Shown: positions 33,040 to 46,224, counted from the first letter of the stretch. The stretch: 64,000 nucleotides of DNA from Haliotis asinina (GCF_037392515.1 NC_090291.1:31234001-31298000); one strand, 5' to 3'. Notes: generated from the sequence alone by a model not told the origin. Made by a program: numbers and translations.

Positions 33040-33560
33040 TCTTCTTTATGTAAAATAACATGTAACACTTTCTTTGTCGTTCTCCATGAAGAACAACATG
33101 GAATATTTACCATGATAACAACATGGACCATTATGTTTGTGGGACGACGAATAGTATTCGAAATATGAAACAACGCTGGTCATCTCCATGTAGAACAACA
33201 AGGGGCGTTCACTATGAGAATCAACATGGAACATCATTGTGAAACGATACGGTGCATTTTCAGCGGAACATGCAAAATGTGTGACCGCAAGAAATATACA
33301 AAATGCCAAACAACATAAAGACGGCTTCGGCGATTCATTATCGTATCTCAAAAACATGGAATATTCGAAAGAATATGAAACATCTATTCGTGAGACAACG
33401 TAGAACATTCTAAAGGAGAAAAATCATCACGCGTAAAGCTATGTAAAGCAGCACAGAAGATTCACATGTTATTGTCCAGTATTCGCCAGTGAAACAACAA
33501 CATGGGCTAGAATTCTATGGGCACAACAACGTGCATAACCGCCGTGAACACTGCACAGGT
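33040..33560. repeat. Decayed tandem array around AACAACATGGAA
   Basis: Recurring AACAACATGGA(A/C), ATTCACTATGAGAA and GAACAACA words at about 33-40-base intervals (for example 33090, 33117, 33192, 33222, 33502), too diverged for a sharp period. Confidence 0.5.
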
Positions 33561-34615
33561 TGTTATGTAACACATCGCACATGCCAGAAGAAGATTGCAT
33601 ATTGATTATATTTGGGGATCCATTAACGTTTGTCCTTTTACATGCTGTAACCCCCTGCATAACAGATATTAAAGGTAATTAATTATTCTCTGGCTTTAAT
33701 GTCATGAGTTTATCAAATGCACTGTTTATAGTACCCTCGTTCCTTTGATCGACAGCAGTAAACAGCAGAATACAGGCACATATCTCAAACAACGAGGAGA
33801 GTTCTAAGACCATAGAACTACTGTCATATTAATATGAACGAAGCTCTATACCCATAGAACTCTCTTCCTTGGTCATCACACCAACTTCTAAATGCCACTC
33901 AAAATAGATATATAATTCGAGTTTTCAGAAGCAGCGATGCTGTAAATTATAGAAATATATAACCAAGTGTGGCCGTTCTTATCCTGCAAGAGCAGTACCA
34001 AAATCTTACCTGGAAATGATAATCATCAGTTTAAAAGTCTCTTTCCCTAAACCTATCCTACTGATTCTCTCCACCTGAACTCGTTACACAATTAACCAAG
34101 ATGGCCGACGTCCATTGTATGACGTTACTTTTTGTGAATAGAATGTTTTTCTCAGCACCGTGAGCACACAAAGTGTTGATCCTAAGTAGCGTTGCATTGT
34201 TCGAAAACATTAAGCAGCAAGGCCATTCACAACGGTGACAACGGATCAAGTGGAAACTATTTTTTGCTGATCGTTATGTGTGGGTCTAGATGGTGTCCTC
34301 ACAAAACGTCAACCCTGGGTGAAATGTCACAGTTTACAGGTCGACTTCCTGTCCATTTGACCTTGTACCAATAACGGGTGATTAAACCCAGTGTTTTCAC
34401 AAGGCGACAATCCGGTTTATGTTGTAAATGTTGTATTTCGTCCATTCTGTTTCGTTTTCAAAATCATCCAATACGAAGTAGCGTAGATACAGCATTCGCA
34501 AAGTCTCTGGTGCTGTTCTGGCATTGGCAAGATGTTTACCTTTATGTCGACTTGAACATGAGGATGGGTATGGTCACCTTTCACCATCGCCACATTGTCA
34601 TCTACCGCGAGGATA
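33561..34615. other. Intergenic, nothing recognised
   Basis: Short open frames only (60-81 codons), none with a recognisable domain. Confidence 0.35.
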
Positions 34616-35133
34616 TTCTTTAAAAAAAGTAGGGGATCTTCATTTTGTTTATTTATGATTAAAATTATTTAGGAGATCTGTCGAAGTCAATCAAAGTTGA
34701 TATGACATTACTGAATGTTTTGAGAGTGCATCACCATTTGCACTTCCTTACAACCACAGATCTTTGAAATGTAGTCGCTTTTGAAAGATGATTGGTGTAT
34801 GGCATGTAATTTGCATGTATATACGATTTTCACTTTAAAACAAACGACTAGAAACAAACTCTAACAAATGTGTGAAGCATGATGAGTGTCAAAATTAATG
34901 TTCTAAACGATTTCTCTACCTTCTTGAAAAAACGTCAAAATCAAGAATGGGACCCGATGAAAGTGTATGGGGTTACTGCGTTGTGCACGTGCAAATCATG
35001 CTTTGTGTTTATGGTTGGTAATAGAGGGAAATGGTGATGCGTTCATACGATGCCCGTCCTTGAAACGTTCGTCAACGTTTACACTTCCTATTCCACTTGA
35101 AAGTTCATTATTTTTTCTACTTTTTTAAGAGTA
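34616..35133 (-). mobile_element. Mariner-like non-autonomous element, copy 2 (inverted relative to copy 1)
   Basis: Reverse-complement similarity to 28638-29155 over nearly its full length (for example CATGTATATACGATTTTCAC, GGTGATGCGTTCATACGATG). Ends TTCTTTAAAAAAAGTAGGGG and CTACTTTTTTAAGAGTA are inverted repeats with TA outside both. Confidence 0.8.
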
Positions 35134-36480
35134 TATATGCAAACTGAATGAAGGCAATAAAACTGCACGTTTAACTGGCACGTATCCACGTTCGAATGCA
35201 TGTTCAAGACGTTAACATATTAGCTGAGCTAATTCATATGACCCATCCCACGGGTACCTTTTTCTGATGGGTGAACAGAGGCAATTTTGAACACAATCAC
35301 TTGCTTCAGGCACATGCAGACTGTAGCGCAAATCTGGCTGTGCAGCATAGAGAATATGACAAATCTTCTTCTATGGGGGGGAAGCGAGCAAAGGTTGGCA
35401 ACGTACTTTCGTGTACTTTAACCTGCTTCGGATCGAAAAATATCTCCTGTTGCAGTTTATTTATCTTATCTGTCGTCGCTATTGTTAGAATTTTCGTAAC
35501 GTTTATTCTACATAACACACTTCTGGCGTAATGGGTGAATGAAGCAGGGGAGGTAACTGTAAATATTCCATATAGAATAATACCCTCCGTTCCTTCACTC
35601 CGTTGACCTGGAAGCTGGAAGGGGGAATGGAGGGGAAGAACAATCTGGTACACCACGAGCTTAAAATGTTGAATTACCGCACAAATTACGGTTGTACCAC
35701 AATAATAGGGTTATTCCCTAAAAATTAATTTAGCGAGTATATATTCTGTAGGTATATGAGTTGACCATTCTTACTTAATCCCTAAAAATATTTTGAGGCT
35801 AAGGAAATTACTCATGTGAGTAGTGATGGCTTGGGAGAAAGCAAAGATTTACGTCCGCTGTTTCTGTTTGTCAACATTATGTGAAGTGAATGGTCCCCTT
35901 GATGCTTGTACAGTGTTCATATGGACCTTCTGGAACCAGCCTGCAATAATGAAGATTCAAACATGCTTAAGCCAAAAGGATATGTTACGATATAACGTCA
36001 TTGGTTGAAGTAAGTGGTGTCAAGTCATCAAACAGACACAAGATGCGGACGCTATCAATGCCTTTCAGTGCGTTCAGCTTAAAAGCGACTAAAACCAACC
36101 TTTACGAGTCCGTTTCAACATTGGTAGTCATATGAGCCGGAGGTTGAAAACGTCTACGCTAAATCCCACAGCTAAATTTTGGCTGCTTGTACAAATGCGT
36201 ATGAAATTTCTAAAACCAAATAGCTTTACAACATTCCTCGATAATGCCAACTGTACCGAGAATTCCTGTATTTAAGCCCTAAGCTTGATAATTAAACTGG
36301 CCACTTGGCAGTCAAATTTTAAAACCGTAATGAAAACCGGGGTTTAAATTCAGACATTGTATAAGTTAAATAACAGATTCTTGTCCGAAAACAATAGTGT
36401 TCATCTAGAGTAAGCCCCCGGTGGTCTGATTTGAGTGGTCTATTATCGTGTCCAATATCTGACTTGTTTCTCTAGTGAAT
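35134..36480. other. Intergenic, nothing recognised
   Basis: Overlapping 86- and 116-codon frames near 35.3-35.7 kb on opposite strands lack any recognisable domain. AGGGGAGGTAACTG at 35548 is a word common in molluscan repeats. Confidence 0.35.
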
Positions 36481-36690
36481 GTGTTTAGTTTTACGCCGCA
36501 CACAGCAGTATTCCAGCTATATGGGGCGGTCTATAAATTATCGAGTCTGGGCCAGACAATCCAGTGATCAACATCATTACCATTGATCTGCGCAAATGGA
36601 ATGCGATGACGTGTCAACCAGTTTAGCGACCCTGACCACCTAATCCCGACTCTTACACCAAGCATGGATTACTGAACTTCAAGACTTGTC
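36481..36690 (-). repeat. SINE family B copy, antisense
   Basis: TTTAGTTTTACGCCGCACAC, TATTCCAGCTATATGG, GGCCAGACAATCCAGTGATC, CATGGATTACTGAACTTC. Confidence 0.88.
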
Positions 36691-37020
36691 CTAAATGGGT
36701 GTCTACTGAGTGATTCTTGTACACATGAAATCCATAACTACTAGAAAAACGTCGGTCCCCTCGCTTCACGTGCATATGTCGATAAAAAATAAAAGTTAAA
36801 ATATTTTCAGCCCATAAAAATTAAATATGAAGTACAAAAAGGGACTAATCTGATTTTAGGCCCATGGGCTTAGATACTGTAAATCCAAATTGCCTTTACA
36901 TTTTATATGTCCACATCGAACCTCGATCTATAGATGAAATGTTGGTATTATCTATAAATGAAAATTTAGTAATGAAGAGATACACAACATCCCTATAACT
37001 TATTTTCACACACAAAGCTT

Positions 37021-37157
37021 CGCGGTGGGGTACCATAGTGGTTAAACGTCCACTCGTTTGTTTCCATACATAGGTTCGATGCGGTATCCCCCGACGTGAC
37101 ATTGCTGGCTCTAAATGCGGCGTAAAACCATACTCTGTTGCTCATTCACTCACTTAC
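37021..37157 (+). repeat. SINE family A copy
   Basis: GGGGTACCATAGTGGTTAAA head, degraded box B (TAGGTTCGATGCGG), tail ATGCGGCGTAAAACCATACT and CATTCACTCACTTA. Confidence 0.85.
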
Positions 37158-37239
37158 TGTTATGAGCTTATGACAGATGTTACAAACCTGCGGCACTCGA
37201 GGACAGGTAACAATTAAACTTTTGATAAATAGTATTTTG

Positions 37240-37330
37240 CGCAGATTGAAGTCCAGTGGTTAAAGCGTTTGCTCTTGACGTCGAAAGTCCTGGTTCAGTT
37301 CTCAACATGTGATCATAGCCCGGTGGTTCT
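37240..37330 (+). repeat. SINE family A head fragment
   Basis: TCCAGTGGTTAAAGCGTTTG, CTCTTGACGTCGAAAGTCC and TGGTTCAGTTCTCAACATG. Confidence 0.75.
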
Positions 37331-38841
37331 GCAAACACTGATGCTAACCTAGGTCATCAATGACATCCGTTATGTACTGCTTGACAAGTATTAGATGGGC
37401 CATGACCTGACAAATGACCCCAATTTGCATACATGAGAATGCCCTCCAGAACATTCCATTTGAAATAAGAGGGAAACAGGTTGTCGTCTAAATATTGAAA
37501 AGTTCAATTTCCTCGTGCGAATCGTGTTTTGATTGTTATATCATACTAGGTGATACGTGTTAAACAGAAGCGGCTGTGAGTTCACGAAACGGCCATAGTG
37601 TATTGCACGTTCTTAATCCCCGATCTACCTCATGTACCTGTAGCTGCAAAATGTATTCGTCTACATTCTCTTCCCCGCCTACTTGTCACAAACGCGTTTA
37701 CTGCGCATGCTCATCTAATACGTGTCAAGCAGTAGCTTACATATCGCTGGGTACATCATCAAAACAACACAAGCATCATTCGTGGAAACCAAGGTCCAAT
37801 TACGACGTCTTTTAAGAAAAGAGAGAATAAACAATATAAGTCTTACTGACGTCGATCTGTTCTGTGAATCTTAATACAGAAGACAACACGGATGACTATT
37901 TTCACCTGTCAATCTCCTGGTTCTTTTATATAAAAAGGGCCCGAGAGCTCACACAAAATTCATCAGTTTGTCAAGAACGTTCTGCCGCATGATTGTGACT
38001 TCTAACAAAAGTAGAATATTTCCCAGCAAGGACAATGAGAGACTTGACAAACCTGGACCATTGTTGTCTGTGATTAATGGCTGATCCATAATGTTACGTA
38101 AAGCTATAAACTCAGGTTTACCTTTGACGTTATGTGACAAGGAAATTGGATGGATATTCAATTACCTCTTAACTATGGCATCCTAGAAGGGACATTGTGG
38201 GGTTGTCGTATAGTTGCCTTGTCGCTCTCACAAGACAAGCAAAAAGTGGCAAAATTTACCAAAGAGCGGAAATACGGCATTTTGGCCATTTGTCGTATTG
38301 TTGCTATGCTGCATTGTCGCGCAACAATTTTCAAAATTAAACTAAATTAATGTCGCGTTGTGGCATTGTCGCCCTTTAGTAGATGTGTGAAAGAGTCTCA
38401 AAGCGCACAACGCGACAATGGAAACCAGTCTGTCGGTTGCTATTAACAACACTGCAATAGGCACATTTGCATAGGCAACATTGTATACAGTTGTATACAT
38501 TATATTACAAATTCATTTTGATCGTAATAATTACTCTGAAAGAAATGAACAGGAAAACATCCATGTTTCTGAATGTAATAATTCTAGATGAAATAGCCAT
38601 GAAGATTTTTGTCAGAATATATAAACGAAATCATATACCATTAATGTGAAAATATGTTATCAATCAATGTTTGCATATTAAGTACGTGCAAAAAGTTTAC
38701 TAATCGAAGTAAAGCATGTATCTTTACCGTACAGAACCGAAAACCATGTATATTTTACCAGAAACAAACGATTATTTTTTTCTTTATCTAAATGCATAGA
38801 CGACACAAACGCATGTACACATGAAGATCTGGGTTAGAATG
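37331..38841. other. Intergenic with a possible worn TIR element
   Basis: At about 38195-38425, CATTGTGGGGTTGTCGTAT and GCGCACAACGCGACAATGG form weak inverted ends around ATTGTCGC-rich sequence, perhaps a small DNA element. Nothing else is recognised. Confidence 0.35.
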
Positions 38842-38970
38842 ATCTTCAGCAATATCATCGATCTACGGAAATGGGACACGATGACATGTGTCAACCAAGT
38901 CAGCGAGCCAGACCACCAGCTACTTGCCTCTTACCACAAGCAAGGGTTGCTAAAGATCCATTCTTGACCG
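38842..38970 (-). repeat. SINE family B fragment, antisense
   Basis: TCATCGATCTACGG, GACATGTGTCAACCAAGTCA, AAGGGTTGCTAAAGATCC. Confidence 0.8.
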
Positions 38971-40919
38971 TAGGTTCAAAAGATGTAGGTGTGTGACGCT
39001 ACATGTGCCATCCTACCGACAGACTGGTTTCAACAGAGACCGTCTCTGCTTTCATTAACCGTTATACATGTATGTGAAAATATAGCATCGTTCCACATGT
39101 TGATATCGTTGTATGCGCTTTCGTTCAAAAATGGGTATAACATTTGGTCTCTGGCTGTAGTGGTGAATATTTACTTGGTCGATACTATCATACTGTAAAG
39201 GTAACATTATTAATTGGCATCGCAATGGAAATCATGGTCTCATAACTATAACCGCATCGAAATTTTATGGCTAAGTCTTTGAGACCCAATAGGCCCTGTA
39301 GCAAACAGACTGACTCAAGAAAAAGGAAAAGGAGAATGTAACGTGTGCCACGTACCTGTCAGATATTCCGACTGGTTGCATAACGACCTGCACAATCACA
39401 ATCAAATAAATCACAAAATCGACCATCGGGAGTGTCATATTAGTAAGTCTGAATTATGTGAACATATATAAGAAGTCGTAGGATAAATAAAATTAAATGA
39501 ATGAAATTAAAAAAAAACTTTCCTTTTAGGAGATTCGAAAGTTGACAACATTAAACGAGCCACGATAGATGCCCCTTTTCCGTCAGGTAATAAAAGAAAC
39601 AGGTTTCACTCCCAAAATAATCTTTCTGTGAGGTGACCAGCTCTACATAATGTGTTGAGAACAATTGTTATTAAGATCCCTTTTCACTCCAATTATCACA
39701 TGCTGTTTACCATACTTACGTCAAGGTCGATACGTTATGACATGGCACCATTTCTGTGACATGGGTTGAAAAATGAATGATCCCATATAAACATGATATA
39801 AATAATATAGTCTGGTACTAAACGATCACTCTACCGATAAGAAGTTTGTACTCGTTTTCTATTGACTATCTAAACGCCATTATCATTAGGATCAAATAGC
39901 TCATAAATCCAGGCACTCGAGTATCCTCAATACGGAATGCCATTGCCTCTCATCTTTGGCGAAAACACAATACAAAATGCAGCGTTTAGACGCCATCGGT
40001 CAAATAACTGTTATTATGTCAACAACTGCCCCTTACGATATAAAGCGACAACCGGTTATCAGGACTAAATTACAAGGCAGCAAGGAGGTCGCGGGACTGT
40101 GCGTACGCTGGCATCGACATGAGTGACAGCTCATGTTGATTTCATGCACATTGCAATCATGTACATTGCAATTATATGCGAGACGTCACCAAGGACGGTG
40201 AAATGGACAATCTGCCCAGTTCGCTTCTTTGTGGATGGCAGTCTAACTACGACTTCTTACAAATACTTAATGAATTAATCTTACCACATGGCTTATAAAA
40301 CCGACACATATTTAATTAATTTGGCGGGATAGCTTTTAAGACTGGTAAACAAGTTAATAAATCCTGTTCGTGAGGACCTCGAAAGACATTGATTTGGACT
40401 GTTTGTTTGTCGATAATTAGAGCGTGTGTTTTTAAGAGATGTTTTTTTCCAAAATATACGATTCAAGATGCTTTCAACTAAAGGTTAATAGGTAGTTAGT
40501 TTGCAAGTTATTTTGCCAGAATGACAACAGTTGTAACTAGTTTTATTTTCGCCTCTAACTCACACAAGGGGAATTCATTCGTAAATGCGTGGTCTCTTGC
40601 CAATTTCCAGCCAAATTTTAGGAATTTTGGAGAACCATGATATAATTATAAATTGTTCAGATTCCAGTCGAAATCGGCAACAAAACAGTTTCAGAGAAAT
40701 CGGAATCAGACACCAAACTGCTATGAGTGAGTTCAGTTAGTAACAAATACAAATATATATTAATCTTATAGATAAAGCGTAATACGTTGATGATATATAT
40801 GTATATATGTAAATTAGTCCATGGGTTAATGGTTCCAGCTGTTCTATATACAGGATAGTCAAGTCCAGCGGAGACAGTGATGTTTGCTCTTAAATAGATA
40901 GTCAGGGTACCTATCCACA
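38971..40919. other. Intergenic, nothing recognised
   Basis: Nearly 2 kb of AT-rich sequence with no supported exon or repeat. Confidence 0.35.
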
Positions 40920-41050
40920 AAGTGAGTGAGTTTTACGCCGCTTTTAGCAATATTCCAGCAATATCACTGCCAGGGGCACAGGAAAATGGGCTTCACCCAT
41001 TGTACCCATGTAGGGAATCGAACCCGGGTCTTCGGTCTGATACATGTGGT
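40920..41050 (-). repeat. SINE family A copy, antisense, head truncated
   Basis: GTGAGTGAGTTTTACGCCGC, TTTTAGCAATATTCCAGC, then box B complement GGGAATCGAACCCGGG. Confidence 0.88.
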
Positions 41051-42340
41051 CTCATCTTAGGGAAGTGAATTTGTTCAAAACTGCCTCTGCTCACTCAGCA
41101 GAAAATGGGTACCCGGTGAAATAAGCCATGATTATTAACCTTCTAGCGCCTAACAGGCAGCTTGGGTTATCCAGATTAATAATTATCATATCGTACGCTT
41201 TGAGCAGGGTATCTAGCCAGGAAAAGACGCGTCATAAATGCAATATATGCTCATTATTAATATTAGTATGAAGGAAGAAACATTCACATTCGTTATTGTT
41301 TATACTCTGCGGCAAGGATGACCGTGAAACTTTAGGTTAGGCCGAACATCACCATTCATGAACGTGACCATGAAGCTATCTCTATGTCATCAAAGTTCTC
41401 AACACTAACGGTCATGTAAATATCAGGGGGTGGGGTCAATATTCCTCATCAGGGAGACATGTGAAATGACAGCCCCTTCCGTTGACCCGAGGGTGACTTT
41501 ATGAAATAAGTCGGAATTGCAGAGAGCGTGGTGCTAAAGGCTGAGAAATTGGGTGTCACCATTACTGCATTGTCTTGAGAACAAAGGGTAATAGCTCTGA
41601 TTAAGTTGGGCGATAACTGCTGACTTAAATTAAACATATTAGTGTCTTTATCATGTAATGGTAACAAAGAACCGCATTCCAAGATATCGTTTCTGGGTGA
41701 TAATATCGTTTTGGTAAGTTCTCAGTGCGTCTTAAAACGTCATGATGGTATTCATACGTATACTGAAAACAATTTCTTACATCAACACATTTTTTATTGT
41801 AGGGATCCATCACGATCTTCCTACTGTTTGCACATTTGTTCAAACTTGACATTCGTTACTCTGTGGAAAGTCATTAAAGTAGACAACCTAAACTTTTCAG
41901 AACATTTACACAGTATGTCTCCTTGTGAGAAAAGCTATTTCTGTTCGTTTCAACCAGCCAGATTAACAGTGTTAACAGTACAGAGAAAACTATGTAAAAA
42001 CTCTACCCACCAAATTCCCTGCAAACAAAAACTTCATTAACTGTCAACGTTGTCCCTCAGTCGGTCACGACACTTCACGAGACCTCAGTGCTTCCGGTTA
42101 CAAACAACGTTTCATGCCTTTTCTAATGGTTTCATGGTTGCTAGCTGACAGTGAGGAACCGATAATCCTTGCAGCAATACCATTCGCGATCTAACCATCC
42201 CAAAATGAACCAAGCATGGTTGTACACTTAGCCCGTCTAGCTTGGCATATTATGTGGTCGCGCAATTTGGAATCAGAACTGGTCTTTGAATATACGCTTG
42301 TCACCGGAAACTTGGGCCTAGACTTTAAAAGCTCTCTTAC
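41051..42340. other. Intergenic, nothing recognised
   Basis: A 132-codon + frame at 41642-42040 and an opposite 77-codon frame have no recognisable domain. Confidence 0.35.
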
Positions 42341-42357
42341 GACAGACAACACAATGT

Positions 42358-43131
42358 TGCCAGGATATCAAGATGTGGATGCTCCAAAACAGACTAAAGT
42401 TTAATGACGGCAAAACTGAATGTATGCTTGTGGGTTCAAAGCTCAGCAGGTCACGAAGTACTCTACACTCTCTTCAGTTTGGAAGCAGTCTTATCTCACT
42501 ATCATCATCAGTGAAAGACTTAGGAGTCATCCTTGATCCTGAGCTTGATCTTGAAGATCACGTCAATCATCTTATGCTAGTCTGTTCCCTTCAACTTAGA
42601 AATATAGGAGCAATAAGAAATTATCTGACAACAGAATCAACACTAATCCTTGTTTTGTTTCTTGTAATGTCTAGATTAGACTATTGCAACAGTTTACTTG
42701 CAGGGGCTCCGGAAGTGCTTGTTTCAAAACTCCAACGTATCCAGAACAATTCTGCCAGAATAGTTACTCTATATCCAAAGTCTAGCCATAATACACCTGT
42801 GCTTCAGAAATTGCACTGGCCACCTGTCCGTCAGAGAATCTCATTTAAAGTTCTCTGTATCACCAATAAGTGTGTAACTGGGGCTGCTCCCACTTATCTC
42901 TATGAACTACTTCAGCTTTACAGACCAGCAAGATCTCGCAGATCTGCTTTACAGACCCTCTTATGCGTACCCAAAGTCAGACCCGTCAGATTTGGCCAAA
43001 GATCCTTTGTGTCTTCTGCAGCCACGGAGTGGAACAGCCTTCCCCACATTCTTCGAACTGCACCATCATACTCAGCATCCCGATCATATCTGAAAACGTA
43101 TCTGTTCCAAAAAGCCTACCCTTCAGGTTGA
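42358..43131 (+). pseudogene. LINE reverse transcriptase, C-terminal part (L2/CR1-like, 5' truncated)
   Basis: The frame around CQDIKMWMLQNRLKFNDGKT runs to a TGA at 43129 and matches the C-terminal third of ORF2 in Jockey-superfamily LINEs of the L2/CR1/Rex1 type. Landmarks are SSSVKDLGVILD, MSRLDYCNSLLAG, KLQRIQNNSARIV, LHWPPVRQRISFKVL, and AATEWNSLPHILR. The catalytic YxDD block and everything upstream are missing, so this is a dead 5'-truncated insertion. A short 3' UTR (CATTGGGCGCTTCGAGCATG) ends in an ATT-rich tail near 43250, typical of L2-like elements. Confidence 0.9.
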
Positions 43132-43330
43132 TGTGTATCAAATGAACATAATTTAATCCTATGCTGAGTGACTGTCAACATTGGGCGCTTCGAGCATGCA
43201 TTATGCGTGGAGAAATGCGCATTACAAATGGACTATTATTATATTATTATTACGACAGCCGTAAGTTAAGGTTAATGCATAGCACTTACGACTATCTTAG
43301 CCCTAAGAGAGCTTCGAAAATCTGGAAGCT
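43132..43330 (+). mobile_element. LINE 3' UTR and ATT-rich tail, then MITE-like sequence
   Basis: GGGCGCTTCGAGCATGCATT precedes (ATT)n at about 43231-43250. CGTAAGTTAAGG and CTTACGACTATCTTAGCCC (43258-43305) resemble small TIR elements. Confidence 0.55.
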
Positions 43331-43584
43331 GGTAAAGGAAGTAAGCTGGGCGCCGTCTCAAATATCGCAAGCCGATGCGCTCAAAGGGAACCAGGGACCA
43401 GCTTAGTCCCTTGCGAAACAGGCAGACTGAACGGTGCTTGAAGAAACTAACTACCTGATGTCCGAGTATAGATTTAGCATCTGTGCATGCGTTGTTTCAG
43501 GAAAACATATTTTAAACTTGTTTGCAAAATAGTACTTTGCACAACCAATTTCCATTTGCCGCGTAGCTTATATGTCGCTCTTAT
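43331..43584. other. Spacer, nothing recognised
   Basis: No supported gene or repeat. Confidence 0.3.
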
Positions 43585-44385
43585 TAAGCACATTTCACAA
43601 ATCTTCACAGACATTATGGATCTCGTTTAAGCGTATTTCACAACTCCTCCCTAGCAAGATGGATCTTGTTGAAGAACATTTCACAAATCCTTAATGACAA
43701 GATGGATATAGTGAAGCACATTTCACAAATTCCTAGTTACAATATGGACACCGTTTAAGTACATTTCATATAGATCCTAACTGACAAGACAGATGCTGTT
43801 TAAGCACTGTTCACATATCTTCACTGTCTAGATGATACATGTTAAAGCACATTTCAGAGTGTTAGTCTGAGCAAGATATCACGGCTTATAGCTCGTTGCA
43901 ACCAAACAGATATAACAAATGACCGTCCTCGTACGGACAGACCTCGAGTTACCTCTGCAGATGAAGTTCGGTACATTCGTGTACTATCCTTGCGTGGTCG
44001 TATTGCCGTGGTTGAGAGCACAGCAACCAGGATGCCTTGACTTCCGAAGATATCCGATCAAACTGCACGGAACAGGTGGAAAGAAATTGGTTTGAGAGCC
44101 AAAAGACCCTACGTTTCTACGTATACGTTGTCACTATCGCGCTCATCGTCTCCGTTATCTAAATGTATCCACTTGGTTTATAAACATTATCTTCTTCGAA
44201 ACTTGGGAAAAAGGTCATACGGTAAAGTCTATTTGTGAACGAGTTATATATGCACGTTTGGAAAATCAGTACAACTTATTAGCAACAGATATCGGGCCTA
44301 TGTGTTTCTTTTCAGGACAGTATAGATCCAAACTGACCAGACAGATGTCGTTTAAGCACATTTCACAAATCCTTAGTGAAAGTAT
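43585..44385. repeat. Decayed array of about 54-bp units, interrupted by a Tc1-like fragment
   Basis: Units contain TTTAAGCACATTTCACAAAT, then CCT(A/T)A(C/G)TGACAAGATGGAT. About five run from 43585 to 43865. A further one to two appear at 44311-44385 (AACTGACCAGACAGATGTCG, TTTAAGCACATTTCACAAAT) after the transposase fragment. Confidence 0.75.
43871..44200 (+). pseudogene. Tc1/mariner transposase fragment (DNA-binding region)
   Basis: Translation gives DRPRVTSADEVRYIRVLSLR, an in-frame TGA, then LPKISDQTARNRWKEIGLRA and KRPYV. This matches the paired helix-turn-helix N-terminal half of Tc1-type transposases. A frameshift after RPYV moves the continuing similarity (RCHYRAHRLRYLN) to another frame. 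The DDE catalytic domain is not recognisable. Confidence 0.85.
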
Positions 44386-44471
44386 GTGAAAGTGAAAATG
44401 GACACCACAAACAACTCTGGTTACACTGAATTTCAGTTTCTTGTTTCAAAGGAAAATGGTATTTACAAATG

Positions 44472-44582
44472 AATCGATGCTCATGTTGTTGATCACTGTA
44501 TTGTCTAGTCCAAACTCGATTATTTGCAGACCGTTTTCATTCTGGAATATTGTTGAGCGCGGCGTAAAACTAAACACACTCG
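44472..44582 (+). repeat. SINE family B, 3' half
   Basis: ATCGATGCTCATGTTGTTGA, AAACTCGATTATTTGCAGAC, GAGCGCGGCGTAAAACTAAA. Confidence 0.88.
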
Positions 44583-45365
44583 TTTGAACAAAACCCTTCA
44601 AATACAGGCAGTCATGACACACATACTATTGAAGGTGGTTCATGATCGATAGTGTTACCCTGGGTCAAAGCAACACGCTTTTAGTACCAATCAAGTAATC
44701 ACACATATGTACACATCAGTTTACAAGCTGCTTAATGTTCGAGCGTCGTTTACGTGACTTGTTCTTAGTACCCTGGTACTTTTCAGCTATTAATAGCTTA
44801 AAGGAGTTTTTGAGATAATGACAAGGTGAACATTGATGGTACTTGTCCCAGGTTGCCACCCTAACACAGCAGTGAGAGGAGTGATGGTTTTAATCGGACG
44901 CCTGGCACAAACAAGCGCACGTGAAACCGATTGATTAAGAGATAGCCGTGTCTCCTCTAACGCAATCTCTGTGAGTGCTTTAAATGCGCCGTGGGGCTGA
45001 TTATTTGTAACACGATCGACTGTTTTAGCTAAATAATTTCAGATGAAAGATTACGCAGATAACGGTACTCTTAGATAAGGCATGTCTGTATAAACTGTGC
45101 TAGAGGTGAATATCTCTTGGTGTTACTATCATTATTCTTTATGTTTGAGTATTAGGAAGTAACTTGGAAAGAGGACTTAAGAAAATCGTATAAAGATTTT
45201 TAAATAATATTTTATCTTTTAATCTGGTGAAAGATGTGGGATTATTATTATCCGATGTGAGTAACAAAAATGTGATCATGTTCAACGATGAATAGATTAT
45301 TGTCGAAGAACTACACAAGATAAACCTTACGTATATTGATTGTAGCTGTGATGTGGATTGTAGGA
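44583..45365. other. Intergenic, nothing recognised
   Basis: No supported gene or repeat. Confidence 0.35.
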
Positions 45366-45643
45366 TGTTCACTATATGCAGATATTCGCTTAGATATTCA
45401 ATTGGACACAGATGTTCACCTAAAACAAATTTTCACTTTAATATGGATATTTAGTAAGACGCGGATATTCTTTAAGAAAACCATATTCACTTACCTGCGG
45501 GTATTTACTTCCATGTATCCACTTCGATACAGGTGTTCATTCACAAACTCATATTTTATTAGGTGCGGATACTCTCTAATATAAGGATATTCGCTTAAGA
45601 GAGATATTGACCCAGTTATTCCTATTCGCCTCGACATATGCAT

Positions 45644-45836
45644 GGTCAAATATATAACATGTACATAGTCAAATATATAACATATATATAGTCAAATATA
45701 TAGCATGTATATAGTCAAATATATAACATATATATAGTCAAGTATATAACATATATATAGTCAAATATATAACATATATATAGTCAAATATATAACATAT
45801 ATATAGTCAAATATATAACACATATTCAGTCAAATG
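45644..45836. repeat. 23-bp tandem repeat, about 8 copies
   Basis: Unit GTCAAATATATAACATATAT followed by ATA, nearly uniform. Confidence 0.95.
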
Positions 45837-46224
45837 TTGGTGCTCAGCTGGACACATTTATTCGCCTATTTACAGATGGGTTCCTCGACATGGTTATTCA
45901 TTGAGATGTTGACTCTGCCGTCGCTTAAACTCAGATATTCCCCCAGAGACGGATATTCACAAAGATACTGGCGCTCATTTAATCTCAGGTGTTTAGTCAT
46001 ATGCTGGTACTCATTAACCTCAGATAATCACTGCGGTAATGATATTCAAATAAACACAAACATTCACCAAGATTCGGATATACATGACCATACTCATGAT
46101 AGCCACCATAAATCCAACATTTAGTCATATACTGATATTCATTAAACTCAAACATTCACTCCGATGCTGATATTCGTTTCTAAATGTTCACCTAGTTAGG
46201 TATATTCATACACGTACTGATACC

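Noticed and set aside
32691..33173. 160-codon minus-strand Thr/His-rich frame
   Set aside because: Translation of a (GT)n microsatellite.
42216..42404. 62-codon frame before the LINE
   Set aside because: Different frame from the LINE ORF and no domain; the LINE similarity begins only at about 42358.
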